Assembly: GCF_001638985.1 (NCBI RefSeq)
Contig: NW_017265142.1
Coordinates: 310,001 to 374,000, forward strand
Source of the DNA: Phycomyces blakesleeanus NRRL 1555(-)
Taxonomy: Eukaryota; Mucoromycota; Mucoromycetes; Mucorales; Phycomycetaceae
Direction of reading: 5' to 3'
Length of the DNA stretch: 64,000 nt
Shown here: positions 11,801 to 24,861 of the stretch, piece by piece
Numbering within the stretch: position 1 is the stretch's first letter
Layout: each line of letters starts with the position of its first letter
The notes under the pieces: generated by a model
Seen by the model: the letters and a program-made list of their open reading frames with translations, nothing else
Told to the model about the DNA's origin: nothing
Databases searched by the model: none
Translations under genes and position numbers: made by a program

Positions 11801-13324
11801 TGTATATACTATGTGCCAATGCGAAGTGCATGCTTTTGTCTATCTATAGTGTCTGTGGAAAATCCCCCGTATTGACTGGAACTCTCCATAAGCATTTTCA
11901 CGCCCCAAGTAACCAACCAACCAACCAACCAACCACCCCTTTTCCTTTTTTTCCTTTTGCTCTTTTTATACATATAAATTTCCTGCTCGCATAAGCACGG
12001 AAAGATAGTTTTGCCTTTTGCTTTGTATTTTGTGTGTATGTGTGTGTGTGTGTGTGTTTATGTAATAATGATCTTTAGCACTCCCCCTCCCCCAGAAAAT
12101 AATGGTAATAATTGTAGAAAGAAAGAAGAAATAAAGAGTAAAAGACACTGTCACTTACTTTGTACTGTCCATGGATCCCTTGTCAATGTCCAAAGTAGGG
12201 TCTTCAGGCACAGATTTTAAAATAAGGTTTCGTGCAGGCGTCTCGTTTTCCTGGTGAGCATAGACTCGCTTCTTTCTTGATTGGATAGCTTTTGATAATC
12301 CTCTTGCTGCTCCTGCTGATCCTGCTATTGTTAGTGGTGCTTCTGAGGCTGATGCTGATACTGATGCTGAAGTTGATGTTGATGGCGATGTTGATGCTGA
12401 TGCTGATGCTGATACTGATACTTGTTCTGATGTTAATGATTGTGGCTGTGCTTGTGCTTGTGCTTGTGCTTTAATAGTGGTTAGTGGTGCTGTTGAGCTT
12501 GAAAGAAGTCCACGCCTTTTCGGTGGCATGGCAAGTTCAAAATCAAGATTAGAGGCACTGATTGTGTAAGGCGGATAGGCTTCGTGGGATAAGGAGATTG
12601 AGGTGTGTGGAAGGAAAGAGGACGATGAAGAAGAGTCGAAAGAAAATGAAGATGAAGACAGGCTGTCTTGGGAGGAAGAGATGATTTCTGACATTGGTGT
12701 GTATTGCCAGGCTAATGGAGACGGATAGTCGTTAACTGGTGTATTGGTTGGTGGATGATAGAATGCTTGATTTGCAGTGTGTACTGTATGTGTTGAAGCT
12801 GGTGTGATTGCAAAGGAAGTTGGGTGAAGTGGTAAAGAATATGAAGATGATGGAGTAGACGGGACGCATTGTATGGAGAGTGGTGAGTAGCTTGGGTGGT
12901 TACTGTTATCATTGTTATTACCAAGCGACTGAAATGAAAAGTAACTGGTCGGACAGGGTTGGTAGACTGGCGAAATCGGTGGCATTGTTCCGGATTGTTG
13001 AGTGACATTACTAGGGTCAAGGTACAAAGGAAGATGTTTTTCATGTGCTTGTTGTCCGATCATGTTTTCGTCTTCCAGATAATCGGCAGCACAAGTGTTT
13101 GTGGATTTGATATCCATGAGGTTAGTAGATCTGAAAGTATTATCGGTGATATGGCATGAACTAAATTATATATAAAAACATTTTGTTAATAATAATATCT
13201 TTATTTATTTATATATTAGATAACAATAATGATATTACCTGTCCATGTATTGAAAAGCCGGATAATTGAGCTGGTTATGTACTGATTGATCGAGTGTATG
13301 ATCGTATTCTTGATAGCTTAACAT
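9394..13324 (-). CDS. Grainyhead/CP2-family transcription factor
   Basis: This is a predicted nuclear DNA-binding regulator of the CP2/grainyhead family. In fungi such proteins (for example Neurospora GRHL) have been linked to cell-wall remodelling. Exon 1 (13239-13324) and exon 2 (to about 12166-13130) join in phase as YMDR/STNLM. They encode a long Ser/Gln/Pro-rich N-terminus with a low-complexity SASASAST run. The DNA-binding domain follows: PTAAAQKTGDESLTYLNRG and ASNYWKFWMSQQ (10942-11169), SFEWDGSQGATLYVRLNCLS and IKGVKGIPMR with FCKIKLFRDK (about 10513-10819), then GAERKIKDDAKQIN (near 10361-10425). The last exons carry a linker and a C-terminal domain (LTLNALISCLSDKLSL ... VMLVEWEI) ending at 9394-9396. 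The exon 2/exon 3 junction over the roughly 1-kb intron does not close in phase with the obvious GTAAGT donor. A GTACAA donor, or a missed exon, would fix it. Total about 800 residues. Confidence 0.87.
11170..12160 (-). other. Long repeat-rich intron of the CP2-like gene
   Basis: This intron is about 1 kb, against roughly 60-200 bp for most introns in the window. It contains GA, TTA, CACTA-like, TATG, CCAA (about 11911-11937) and TG microsatellites. Any small exon hidden here would be hard to see. Confidence 0.6.
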
Positions 13325-13842
13325 TAGGTACAGATAATTTACTTATATATAAATAAATATATTTATTTATATATAAAAATACGTTTGCTTTTTTTCTTTT
13401 AAAGAGAGTTGGAGAAAATAAGAAGAGATCCAGAAAAAATAATAAATTAAATAAATTATCAAATGTTATATATATATATATATATATATACAGAATATAA
13501 AAGCGCTTAAACTGTAAATAATTATACTCACGGAATAATATTTATATATGTATGTGTATGCGTATGCGTATGTGTGTCTATACAATAATAGAAAGGTTAT
13601 TGTTATTATTACTTTAGAATAATAAATATAAATTAATAGTGATAGTAATAGTAATAAAATGCTGTATATAACAACGCGGTGGGTTTCTATTCTAGCTGAA
13701 AAAAAAAACTAAATTATTGGGATTTTACAAGATACGATGTCAAGATAAAAAAAAATAAGAATAAGAATTATGAGAAAATCACGGCACAATAGACAATAAG
13801 TCGTTGAAGTTTAAAAGGGTTCAGAATAAACATCAGTATATC

Positions 13843-13881
<39 letters not shown>

Positions 13882-16800
13882 ATAGTAGTAATTTAGATAC
13901 ATAAAACGACATGAACAAAAAATAAAAATAAAATAAAAAAAGCGTAAGGGGTGAGTAGGTAGGGTACGACAGTAGATATACTTGGGAAGTTAACCCAATC
14001 TATCTGTGCTAGGTTTGTGCTTTATTTTTTTATTTTTTCTCACTTGCATAGACTTTATATGGTGAAGGTTGAATTCAACAGGGGTTTGTGTGTAAATTTG
14101 TAAATTTGTAAATGTGTATATTTGTATATATTTGTATATATATATTGGGAGCCTGCAATGAGGAGGTGGGGAGGCGTAGAGTGGTAATAATAATAATAAT
14201 GTAGACAAATAGACAAATAGATATATAGGTAGATAGGTGAAGAGAGAGAGAGAGAGAGAGAAGAGATATTTATGTATATAGAATTAAGAGAAAATAGAAA
14301 CCGAGGCTGGATTCTGACTGCTTACATATGGAAGTTATTTATGTGTAGCCGAGGAGACACGCGAAGGCAACGTTTATGTAAAAGGCAATAGATGGATAGC
14401 GCATGGACACTTGGTACAATATTCTATATAATCACTCTTTCCATTTTTATACAAAAAATTCATATATACAATACTTTATTATAATGCAAATGCAAATGCA
14501 AATAAAGGTTTTGTGTAGGGCATTTTATGCATTTACCTAAACCTTTGTATTTTATACCATTTTTTTTAATATATTGGCTTTTAACAAACGTTTTCTTTTT
14601 CTTTTTTTCTTTTACTAAAAGGTGTACATGTATAAGAGTATTAAAGCAATTAAAGCGTCACAGCGCATTTTGATTTAGGTCCTACATTGAATTATCTAGG
14701 TATCCATGTATGTGTGTGTGTGTGTGTGCGCGCAAGAACAAATGTGGCTGTGTGCGTGTGTAATTCTGTTTTTGTTATTATTCGTTCTTGTCTTTGTCTA
14801 TACATAGCTATATACTCACACTTCTATATAATCACTTGACTCTAAGCATAGTTTTTGACATGTCATACAAATAATAGCCATTTGTTAATTATTAGTGACA
14901 GAGTAAATATAAATCCGTGTCTAAGTGTCCATATGTGTAGGAGTAAGGAGATCAAAACTAATAAAATTAAAAAAAAATGTAAAGAAGTGTATAAGACCAA
15001 TAGATAAAAGTAAAATATATAAAAATGGATGCTAGACTTGTGCAATTGCCAAACAGTCCTCCGAATAAGAAAGAAACAATATGTAAGATCATAGGAGGTT
15101 ATTATTATCATTATTATCATTATAATTAGCATTAGCATTATCATTAGTATTAGCATTAGCATTGATGTAATAATTATTACTTCAGGTCAATAGATATTAA
15201 TACAATTTATAATAGAATATCAGGCAATACTGTTAACAAGAAGAGTAAAATCATTTCCAGAAAAGTCTAGGTTGTTTTGAAGATCAAACAATTCGGCGGT
15301 AAGGTTGGGGTCTTTATTTTATATTTTATTTTGTGGGATAATCAGGGACAGTAGATGTACAGGCAAGCTTATATAGATACAAAAAAAAGCACAATGTGTA
15401 TATCTTCATTTGCATTTCTATTGACTTTGGACATATACAAATTTACCAATAAAGGCCTAGCTATATATTACTTTTTCTATTTATGTTAAAGCACAAAATA
15501 CACCTACTTGCAAGGTTTGATAATAATAATAATAAAAATAAAAAAAAGAGGGAGCAAAGGCAAAATTTGCATATATACATACATAATTATGTATACGGCT
15601 TAATGCGTCTGTCTATCAATGGAAAACAAGGTGCTATTGGTATTAGAAACCTTTAACTTACCTTATACTATACAGCTATTCATATCATTTATAATGAGTT
15701 GAAGGGTGAAAACTAACATGCCAAAAAAACATCCAAAGAATATACGGCACCAAAACCAAATTAAAGAAAAGGAAAACACATGCCATGACTACTTATAATT
15801 CACTGTACTATACACTTCAAAAATAATATATATATATAAGATGTATATTTATGAGGGGGGGTTAGAAAGGTTATATTATATTATATTCTATAAACACGTT
15901 TTAATTCTTTTGATATGTAATAGAGGTTTCGTTCTTTAGTATTATTCAATTTTGGACCGTACTTGTATTTGATAGATTTTTCTTAATGGTTTATAATTAA
16001 TAGTAATAACAATCAATACTTAACAATCAAATCTCGACAAAACTTCTAGAACCATCCAGGTTATTCTTCTTTACGTATTCAACAGAAAAGAAAGAACAAA
16101 AGAACAAGACTTTATCTAACTATCTCTTTACTTTGCTGGCCTCTCTGTCTGTCTGTTTGTTTATTTATCTATCTATCTTACAAGCATAGGGTTAAAATAT
16201 GTATTTTTCTCGTATTATTCACACTTACTAATTGTTTATTTTACCTTATTGATTCAAAATAGAATGAAGTATATATGAATATCAAATTTACTCAATCTCG
16301 GATAAAGTTTTGCTTGTAATAATACAAATATACAAATATCTTTTGTGCTTTAGAAAATAAGAATATAATAAAACCGCGTCACAATCTAAAATAAAATAAA
16401 ATAAAATACAATACAATAAAAGCCCCTCCTTCTTCTCCCATCTCCTTCCTGTCCCAAAGCATTGTATTTTACTTGCCTTGTATATCTATTTATCTATCTT
16501 TGTATGTTTGTGCGTATGTTTTTGGGTAGATAAAGTATAACTTGAGTCGAACCAATTGAACAAACAGAAATATTTGCAATATGAGATAAAAAAAAATCAA
16601 TCAACTACAAAAAGAGTTAGTCACCTGTGTTTTGTGTACTGGAAAATCCACACTGTCATACAAAACAGGGATGACAAAGGCCTGTACATTTTATCTTAAT
16701 CATTACAAGCTTTGGGTATTAAACAAAGGAGGATTTTATTTATTTACTTTTATTTTTATAAATAAATAAAGGCTATTTCAAATTGATTGACTGATTTAAT

Positions 16801-17756
16801 TGATTTAATTTTGATTGACAATTTGAAATATATATATACCTTATATTGCTACTGTTAGTGGTTTTGATGTTGGTATTCGTGTTTGTATTAGTATTGGCAG
16901 TTATTATCATTCCCTTTTACAAAAAAAAATTAAGATTATCTTTTGTATACTTTAATAAAGCGAGTACAATAAAATGTATATTTCTTTTTACCTTGTTATT
17001 TTTTTACTCTTTATTTTATCTTTAGTTTTCTCTTTATGTCAATCACGTTATATTAACCATTTGCGCTTCTTTAAATAAGTGCGGTGCTATTTTTTATTTA
17101 GTAGGAGCTTATATATCCTTCTTGTTTGTATCTCAGATATTCAAAATTATTTTTCCTTGTTATTATATATAAATCAATTTACTTATATTCAATCTTTATG
17201 AGAGTAGTTTCTTGTATTAATAAATAAATACAATGTGTGTTTTGCTCACGTTATGGTTGTAACTGGCTTTCCAGTCTTAAGATTTCTCTTCTCTCATTTC
17301 TTTATTTTTATACAAAAAAAACAATTGTGCTTATAATCGGAGATACAATGACTGAGAATTAACTATCTATAAAATCATATTAAAGCCCGCCAAACATTGT
17401 GGGAAAAATCATTAATCCTAATCTTAACTGATAACAAAAGAAAAGAAAAGCAGGTATACTATATTTCGGGTAATACAAAATGACTCTAGATGGCGTTGGT
17501 GCTGTATAATAGAGTATATACATATAACTATCTCATTACTGTAAAAAAAATGAAAAAGTGATACTGAAACTAATGCTAATTGTCATTATCGTTATCATTA
17601 GCATACTCCCTTGGATTATTAGAGTTTCTTGATAGAAATACACACATACATACACATAAATATATATATATATATGTATGTATGTCTATATACAAACATA
17701 CACACACATACATACATACATACATACATATATGTACTTGTATTGATCTCCTTTGA

Positions 17757-17787
<31 letters not shown>

Positions 17788-20634
17788 GGAAAATATAAAC
17801 TATTTTTTTTTAAAAAAATTCATTCGTTCATAGGTGTAAATTTTAATACAAAAAGAAAGGAAAGAAATAAGTTTGTGTTATTGATATTATTATCTATCAA
17901 CGTTCTCGTTCCTGTATGTGTGAGTTATCTTGGCTTACAATTTTGGTATTCGAATTCGTGCTTCTACAGAGCGTATTTTTGTAATAAATATATATATACA
18001 CATTGTTGTTGCTTTTGTTATTTTAAATATGTAAAGAAATAAGAAAGCGGAGAACCTTAGATTCCTTATACTACTTTATTTAACCTTTTTCTTCTTTTTT
18101 CTTTACTTGCTGTATAGACATTAAGCACTAGGATGTATAGACCGGCTTTATTTTTATGCTTGAAAAAAAAGGGGGGTACATATGCCAACCACAGAAGATT
18201 AGATTTATATTTGTGTGTATATTCTTTACTTACAACTCGGGCCATAGACATTCAGAGAGACAAATTCCAGGCATTTGGTTGCATTGATTATTATTTTAGT
18301 TTTTAAGGTTATTATATAAAAATACTATAAAGCACAAACACACGCTACCTTTTGGTGATAAATAGAGGGAATTAGTATCACCAATATAAATATAAATATA
18401 AATCGAAAATTCTTTCAAAGCAAAAACCAAGGAGAATCACTAATCGATAATTACATATAATAAACAATTAGATAAATTGATATATGGTTATTCTATTCTA
18501 TTATTATTTCTTTAGACAGACAGTAGTACAAAATGTACCCAAAAACCCCACTTTAAAATACATACAGTGTACATCTCCTTGTTTAACAGTAGTATTGGAA
18601 TAAGCTATAGAGTATCATACACATAAGCTGTTTGTAGATTATATTTGTTCTTTTATAATAGTGTTCATCTGGTGTGTATAAATACGTTAGATTGCCCTAC
18701 AGGTATTTAATAGGCTTATTAAAGAAGAATACAAACATATAAAAGGTTATAAGAAAAAATGAATTAAATGTTCTAGATCTATAATTGGGTAATTGCCACA
18801 CAGCTAATATCCTTCCAAGCAAGCCAGAAATATATATATTATTTTATGTTTATTTTGCCTGAAATAAATTATCAATAAAGTAAGAGGCGCATTTCAATTC
18901 TTTTTTGCTTTCTTTTTAGTATTTATTTCGAGAACAAAAAATAAAATAAAATAAGGAGTTTTGTAATAATATATTCATGACACAGTACAAAAAGGCTGCA
19001 CACAATCTTATTTCCATCTCCCCCTTTTTTTTATATATAGATATATATATTCTTACAGACTGGTTGACCTACCTACCTACCTACCTACCTACCTATTTAA
19101 CCTTCCATTTTCTATTAGTTGTACAGTCGATCTAATAGATAAGAAGATTCTTAGTATCAATTCTCGAACTTTCTTTTGCCTTTATATTTTATCTATATAA
19201 AGAAACTCATCAATAGATCTCTATAATTACTATTATAGTAGTAGAGCTAGGGAAAGAGAGAGAGACAAACAGAGTATATTGAATTGATATCAAGGTTTTG
19301 TTTGGGTAATATTTTAAAGAAGAAGAAAATGAAAATGAAAAAGCAGAACATCATCTATCAACCTAGTACATGTAACACGGATACACAAGAGACACACGCA
19401 CGCTATACATGCTATACACTTTTACACTTACACACACATACATATATATATATATACTTTGGTGTTGTCTAGCTAATGGTGTATTCGTATAGAGTACGTG
19501 GGTTACACATTACGCATTTGTTGGACTTTGCCCAAGACCATGTAGTCCGTGCAACTACAAACCAACCCTCAAAGGAACAAACTCAACCCCCTTCCCTTCT
19601 TGTTATATATAGGTTTCTATGCTTCACGATATCCATGTCCTTCTAATTGCTTCTTGCGACAAAATAAACTATTATTTCTGCTGCTGTTGCTATAGCCTAG
19701 ATAATATATATTGTCTATCTGTTCACAATTGAATAAAGAAAAGAAGAAATTAAATTAATAAGCCAGAATGCTTTCTGCTCCAATTTTTATAAGTAGATTG
19801 GTTGACTTATTGATTATGACTTTTTCACACAATAAGCTGTTAATATCTCAAAGATTAAATAGTAATATTAGTAAGTAGTAGGATGCTGATCATATATATG
19901 CGTGTATGTATATATAAATAACATTGTCAATACTCAAGGAATATTCTCTTTATTGCTTCCATTTGTTCCTTACTTTTAAACCCGCTTTTTTATATATATA
20001 AGTATATATATATAAAGAAGAAGAAGAAGAAGAAGAAAAGGTCTGTTATTTTGCATGATCCCTTGATTTCACACACTTTGATATCTCCTCCTCCATCTTA
20101 ATTATTCTCCTTCATCAAAACTTTTGACCTTTGAAAATTATAGCCACAATAACGACTATGATACTGAATACTAGTAATTCATTTGATAGGTTTTTTTTTT
20201 ATAATTCAAAATAACGGCAGCCTAGATCGCTTAGAATGCCAATGTTCATTAACATATTAAGAAGCAGAAGAAGAAGAGGTGAGATCATGACAGACAATAG
20301 CTTTTTAGATACCAATACATGCCCTATGAATCAAATACATCTTACTCTTCTTTAAGGCTCATGAAGGAAAGAGAGACGAGGCTTTCGAATGATTAACGAC
20401 AAGATAAATATATTACTGCTACTATTTTTTTATCGCCATCACTACCGTTACCATTACCATTACCATTACCATTACCATTACCATTACCATTACCATTACC
20501 ATTACCATTACTATGGATATTACCCCCTTTTTTTTTGTTGCTGTTGTTATTATTATTTTTCTTTGTCTCACAAACAAAAAAGCAAAGAAAATCTCCCAAA
20601 AGAATTGCTGATTATAAATCAAGAAAAAAAAATA
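13325..20634. other. 7.3-kb gene-free AT-rich interval
   Basis: No coding region, tRNA or rRNA is recognisable on either strand. Every open frame is short and made of low-complexity codons (Tyr/Ile/Leu-rich from TA, TG and TTA repeats). It contains TA, TG, GA, CTAC (about 19066-19094) and CCATTA microsatellites. With the MITE and the tract after it, it forms an intergenic space of about 8.2 kb between the divergent CP2-like and alpha/beta hydrolase genes. Confidence 0.6.
20451..20511. repeat. (CCATTA)n hexanucleotide array
   Basis: About ten nearly perfect copies of CCATTA lie about 120 bp left of the Tc1-type MITE. It is not the canonical TTAGGG telomere unit. Confidence 0.95.
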
Positions 20635-21117
20635 CAGTGTTTCTACTTATTGAGACAAATTAGGAAATGCTTTGGACAGAACGAGAATGAAATTATCATC
20701 ATATTTTTTGCACCATTAACATCTCGCTTCCACGGTGTATTACAGGTTTTAAAGACCAATAAAGAAAGGGCATTTAGATAGTCAAAAGGTTTAAATGTTC
20801 TTTTATTAAATAAGCACAACTTGAGCATCTCTTTTTGACCTGTATTCAATTCTCGGTGTGACGAGTATACACTATATCTAATGATTTCCAAAACCTAACC
20901 ACTGAAGATGTTCTTAATGAACCCGAGTACTTGTACAGAAATGACTACAGCAATCACCACCACAACAACAATTCAATTACTGTACCTAAATTAGTTTGTC
21001 TCTTTGAGACATTTAGACATATAGGTAAAATGGCTGAATAAATGTCTACTTTGTCTAAAGTTCATTCTCGTTCTATCCAAAACATTTCCTAATTTATCTC
21101 AATAAGTAGAAACACTG
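20635..21117. mobile_element. Tc1/mariner-type MITE with 57-bp terminal inverted repeats
   Basis: The left arm 20635-20691 and the right arm 21061-21117 are reverse complements over 57 bp with only three mismatches, all transitions. The outer ends are CAGTG at the left and CACTG at the right, and each is flanked by the dinucleotide TA (20633-20634 and 21118-21119). CAGT ends with a TA target duplication are standard for the Tc1/mariner superfamily. The element is 483 bp and its interior has no convincing transposase, so it should be non-autonomous. The high arm identity suggests fairly recent insertion. Confidence 0.88.
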
Positions 21118-21566
21118 TAGCCATTAGTACTATAGGTATTTTAGAATTTGTGAAGCATGGGCAGGAATCAAACAGCATAGCACGCACACACATAAAACAC
21201 ACCAAATATTGTGTGTGTGTGGGTTATTTATTTATTAATCAATATATTTTCTTTAAAATATATAATGCACAATTCGATTAAGACTTTGTCTTGTATAAAT
21301 CATAAAATAACTACAATAATAATGGGTCCTAATCCCAATGATTATTCTTTAGCCTTTTCTCTCTTTCTCTCTCTCTTTCTCTAGCTCCCTCTTTCTCCTT
21401 CTCCTTTTCCTTCTCTTTCTCTATTTCTCCTCTTAACAGACCAACAACGATAACAGCGATAACGACAATAATTGTTGCTAATCCTTCATAATACTCTTCT
21501 ATAAATCACTGCCAAGTTCAACACTATCCAACCCAATAAAACCAAATCAAATCAAACCGAATTTCA
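21118..21566 (+). promoter_or_regulatory. Upstream region of the alpha/beta hydrolase gene
   Basis: A long pyrimidine tract of C/T runs (about 21353-21437) precedes the ATG at 21567 by about 130 bp. Such CT tracts often lie near fungal transcription starts. A TG run is present near 21213. No open frame is recognised. Confidence 0.45.
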
Positions 21567-22469
21567 ATGACCTTGATCCAACTTCAAGAATGTACCTCAA
21601 AAATATGCTGCCAGATCCCACCACCGTCTGGCCTATCCAAGCCATCTAATGCCAAACAAGAGATCAAACAGGACCCTGGGCTGGTGTACCAGGAACTGTA
21701 CGACTCTGTTCTCTGGCTGCCCATAAACATCCTCAATGTGACCTTGGATGTCTGGTCCCACCTTTCCGGAAAGCCAAAGATGCCCTCGTGGAATCTCCAG
21801 ACGACCGCAAGAGTGGGTCTCATCCAGGCCCTCAGAGACCAGTCGTGCCAAAAGAGTATCGGATTCTGGAGAATGGTCTTAAACCACTTGCCGGCCTTTC
21901 TTTGCCTTATTCCGTCTTATCGGCCGACAATCCAAGACGGCTCATTTTACTGCGCCAAACAAAATTTGCCTGGCATACTGAGCGAAATTGACCAGGAAGA
22001 CGAAGCTGGAACACGGATCATGAGTGCTGAGTGGGTATCTACCGAGAACGAGGACTATGATAGGAAGACGAAAAAGAAGAATAAGAACAAAAAGAAGGAT
22101 GAGGAAGAAGAGGATACATTAACCAAAAAGACAAAACGGCTCTTTTGGTCCATCGTCTCGTTCTCTTTGCCCTCTTTAAGCCAGAGATTAGACACTAGGC
22201 CAACCAGAACTCAAGCCAGACCAGACGAGAAGATCATTCTTTATATACATGGCGGAGGATTCTACAGCATGAGTGCCCAGACACATCGCAGCGTTACCTG
22301 TGCACTAAGTAAGGTAACCAAACGAAGAGTATTTGGTAAGCTACCTTGGTTAATTGCTTGATTAATTGATCGCTTGATTTATTGAGTGAATGAGTTGGTG
22401 AGTGAGTGAGTGAGTGATTTATTTATTGATGACCATACATATGCATATGCATATATAAATATAAATATA

Positions 22470-22504
<35 letters not shown>

Positions 22505-23309
22505 CTTAGCTGTCAATTACCGGCTTTCACCCGAGAACCGCTTTCCAGCAGCACTGTGCGACGTTGTACAGTCGTATTTGAACTTAATAAATGGATCTAG
22601 TCAAGGCAGCTTTGATCCGAAAAACATTTTTGTTGCTGGAGATTCTACAGGAGCCGGTCTTTGTTTAGCAATGATGCTTTATTTACGTGATCATGGCGTA
22701 CCATGTCCAGAAGGTGCTATATTACTTTCAGTAAGACAACCAACACTCAAAAAAAAACATTTCATTTCATTTGGTTCACTGACTTTGTAGTTGATATTGT
22801 TAGCCGTGCGTTGACCTTACCTACAGACACTCTGTCTGGAATGAGACTGTTGTGAATAATGTATTCGTACCTCGGTCAGAGATTCCAGGAACCTTGAATC
22901 CAGCCATACACTACCTTGGACCTGACGATCTGCACAGATTTGGCCGACATCCTTATGTGTCACCACTTTATGCGGATCACTTTGAACATTTACCCCCTCT
23001 GTTGATACAGTCAGGCGCAGTAGAATCACTCCAGACCGAAATCACTGAACTCGTCTATAGACTAAAGACTGCAAAGACGACTCGAATACAACACGAAGTA
23101 TACGAGGTATATAGATATATGACCTCAAGGTTCTTTTATATATTCATTTGGTTTGTCTTTGCTTTGCTTTACAGGATATGCTTCATGTGTTCCAATCATA
23201 TTCATTTCAACAATCACCCAGTGGGATGGAAAGTATTGGATGGTGGGTCAATACAGGAATTCCATTATTAGACAAGTGGCAGAGTAGCAGAGTAACCAGA
23301 AGAAATTAA
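21567..23309 (+). CDS. HSL-type alpha/beta hydrolase (alpha/beta hydrolase fold-3)
   Basis: A predicted carboxylesterase or lipase-like enzyme of the hormone-sensitive-lipase group, related in general layout to fungal steryl acetyl hydrolases. Four exons join in phase. Exon 1 (21567-22335) carries a lysine/glutamate-rich insert (KKKNKNKKKDEEEEDT) and the oxyanion motif YIHGGGFYSMS. Exon 2, beginning near 22508, reads AVNYRLSPENRFPAAL and the nucleophile elbow GDSTGAGL (GxSxG). Exon 3 starts after AG at 22803 and reads PCVDLTYRHSVWNE, where the family usually has PWVDLT. It continues with LLIQSGAVESLQTE. The last exon reads DMLHVFQ, with the likely catalytic His, and ends at TAA 23307-23309. 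The acidic catalytic residue is probably in the VESLQTE region. The substrate is not predictable. The charged insert is unusual and may be a flexible loop. Confidence 0.87.
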
Positions 23310-23533
23310 AAACTATATCTATCATCTTGAAAGATTTTCAAAATTCTACCGTTCAAATTTATAAAATATACAACAAACTGTCATCCTCTCTATATATTTT
23401 ACTTTTATTTTATTGTTTGTTATTTACAACTTGACTTTTTGGTCAGTGTCAGTGTCAAGGTACTTAATACTACTCTTTTTTTTTCATCTTATTTTTCTCA
23501 TAAATATATATGTATGTGATTGTGCTTTAAAGT

Positions 23534-24861
23534 TTATAACTTTACATCTTCGCCAGTCAAGAGCTTGCAGGCTTCCTTGTACTTGGCCAAGGTGTTCTCG
23601 ATCACATCGGTAGGCAATTCAATGCTAGTTTCCTTGTCAAATTTGATTGACTCTAGGTAATTGCGCAAATACTGCTTATCAAAGCTATCCTGAGCACCTC
23701 CGGCTTTATAAGTAGCTGCAGGCCAGAAACGAGAAGAATCTACACATATAAATAAATAGATAGATAGATAGATATATAAAGAAGAATAAGGGATTTTTAG
23801 TAATAATTCCACCAAAAACAGATATATATATATATATATAAAAGTAGAATTGTTATATTATTTACCGGGAGTTAAGATTTCATCTACCAAAACCAAGGAA
23901 TTGTTCTCATCCAAACCAAACTCGAATTTTGTATCGGCAATAATGATTCCCTTGCTTGCGGCATATTCGCTCGCCTTCGTGTACAAGGCAATTGCTGACT
24001 CGGTGAGTTTATCAGCAAGAGCCTTGTCACCAAGAATATCAACCATCTTTGAAGGATGAATATTTTCATCTATTACATTTATTACAAAAAAATTAGCTTA
24101 TATAATAATAATTATTATTATTTAAACTTACCGTGATCACCAATATCAGCCTTTGTGCTTGGAGTAAAGAGTGTCTCGGGTAGCTTCTGGCTCTCGACCA
24201 ATCCCTTTGGAAGTTCAATGTCGCAAATAGTACCCTTGCGCTTGTACTCGGACCAGCCAGAGCCGGTAATATAACCACGGACAATGGCTTCGATTGGCAA
24301 GACGCGTATCTTCTTGACAAGAAGCGAGCGGCCGTCAAGCTGGTCACGGTACTTTTGGATATGTGCTGGCATCTTGTCAAAGTCGGCAGTGATCAAATGG
24401 TTGGGAAGGACATCCTTCAGAAGGTCAAACCAGAACAAAGAGATCTGGGTCAAGATCTTACCCTTTCCTGGAATAGCCTATACATAATAACAATTATTAT
24501 TATTATTATTATTATTATTTCTTTAAAAAAAACAGACAACCAAACTTGTAGCTATAACTATTCAAAGTATATATAGAGATATTTATAGACAAGTGAGTGA
24601 AGAATACAAACGTTTTTCATAATGACATCAAAGGCACTAATACGGTCAGTGGCGACAAAGAGCAGCGAGTGCTCGTCTACTTCATAAAGATCACGGACCT
24701 TTCCACGAGCAATAAGCTTAAGGTCAGGACAGTTACTTTATATATATATAACAGAAAATTATAATTATATTTGAACGTTTAGTTGATATTGATAGACAAG
24801 AGAGACTTTGGTTTTTTTTGGGTGTTGGGTTTTGTAGGTTTTACCTAGAGATGAGTGCCAT
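23534..24861 (-). CDS. ADE1: Phosphoribosylaminoimidazole-succinocarboxamide (SAICAR) synthase
   Basis: This enzyme joins CAIR and aspartate with ATP to make SAICAR in de novo purine synthesis, in the cytosol. The first exon encodes only MALIS, joined across an intron to [20 protein letters not shown]. Family signatures follow: [35 protein letters not shown], and in the C-terminal half [14 protein letters not shown] and [15 protein letters not shown]. The reading ends LLTGEDVKL before TAA at 23534-23536. The length of about 300 residues is normal for fungal ADE1. There are at least four short introns. A T7A10 tract lies about 90-110 bp upstream of the ATG. Confidence 0.95.

Noticed and set aside
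12292..12474. Plus-strand frame made of Leu, Met, Ile and Val
   Set aside because: It is the reverse reading of the GCTGAT-like repeat that encodes Ser/Ala in the CP2-like gene.
20389..20781. Frames with HYHYHY or NGNGNG/VMVMVM runs
   Set aside because: They are generated by the CCATTA array and carry no other protein-like content.
20643..20891. 82-codon minus-strand frame inside the MITE
   Set aside because: It starts in the inverted-repeat arm and shows no transposase motif, so it is not supported as a gene.
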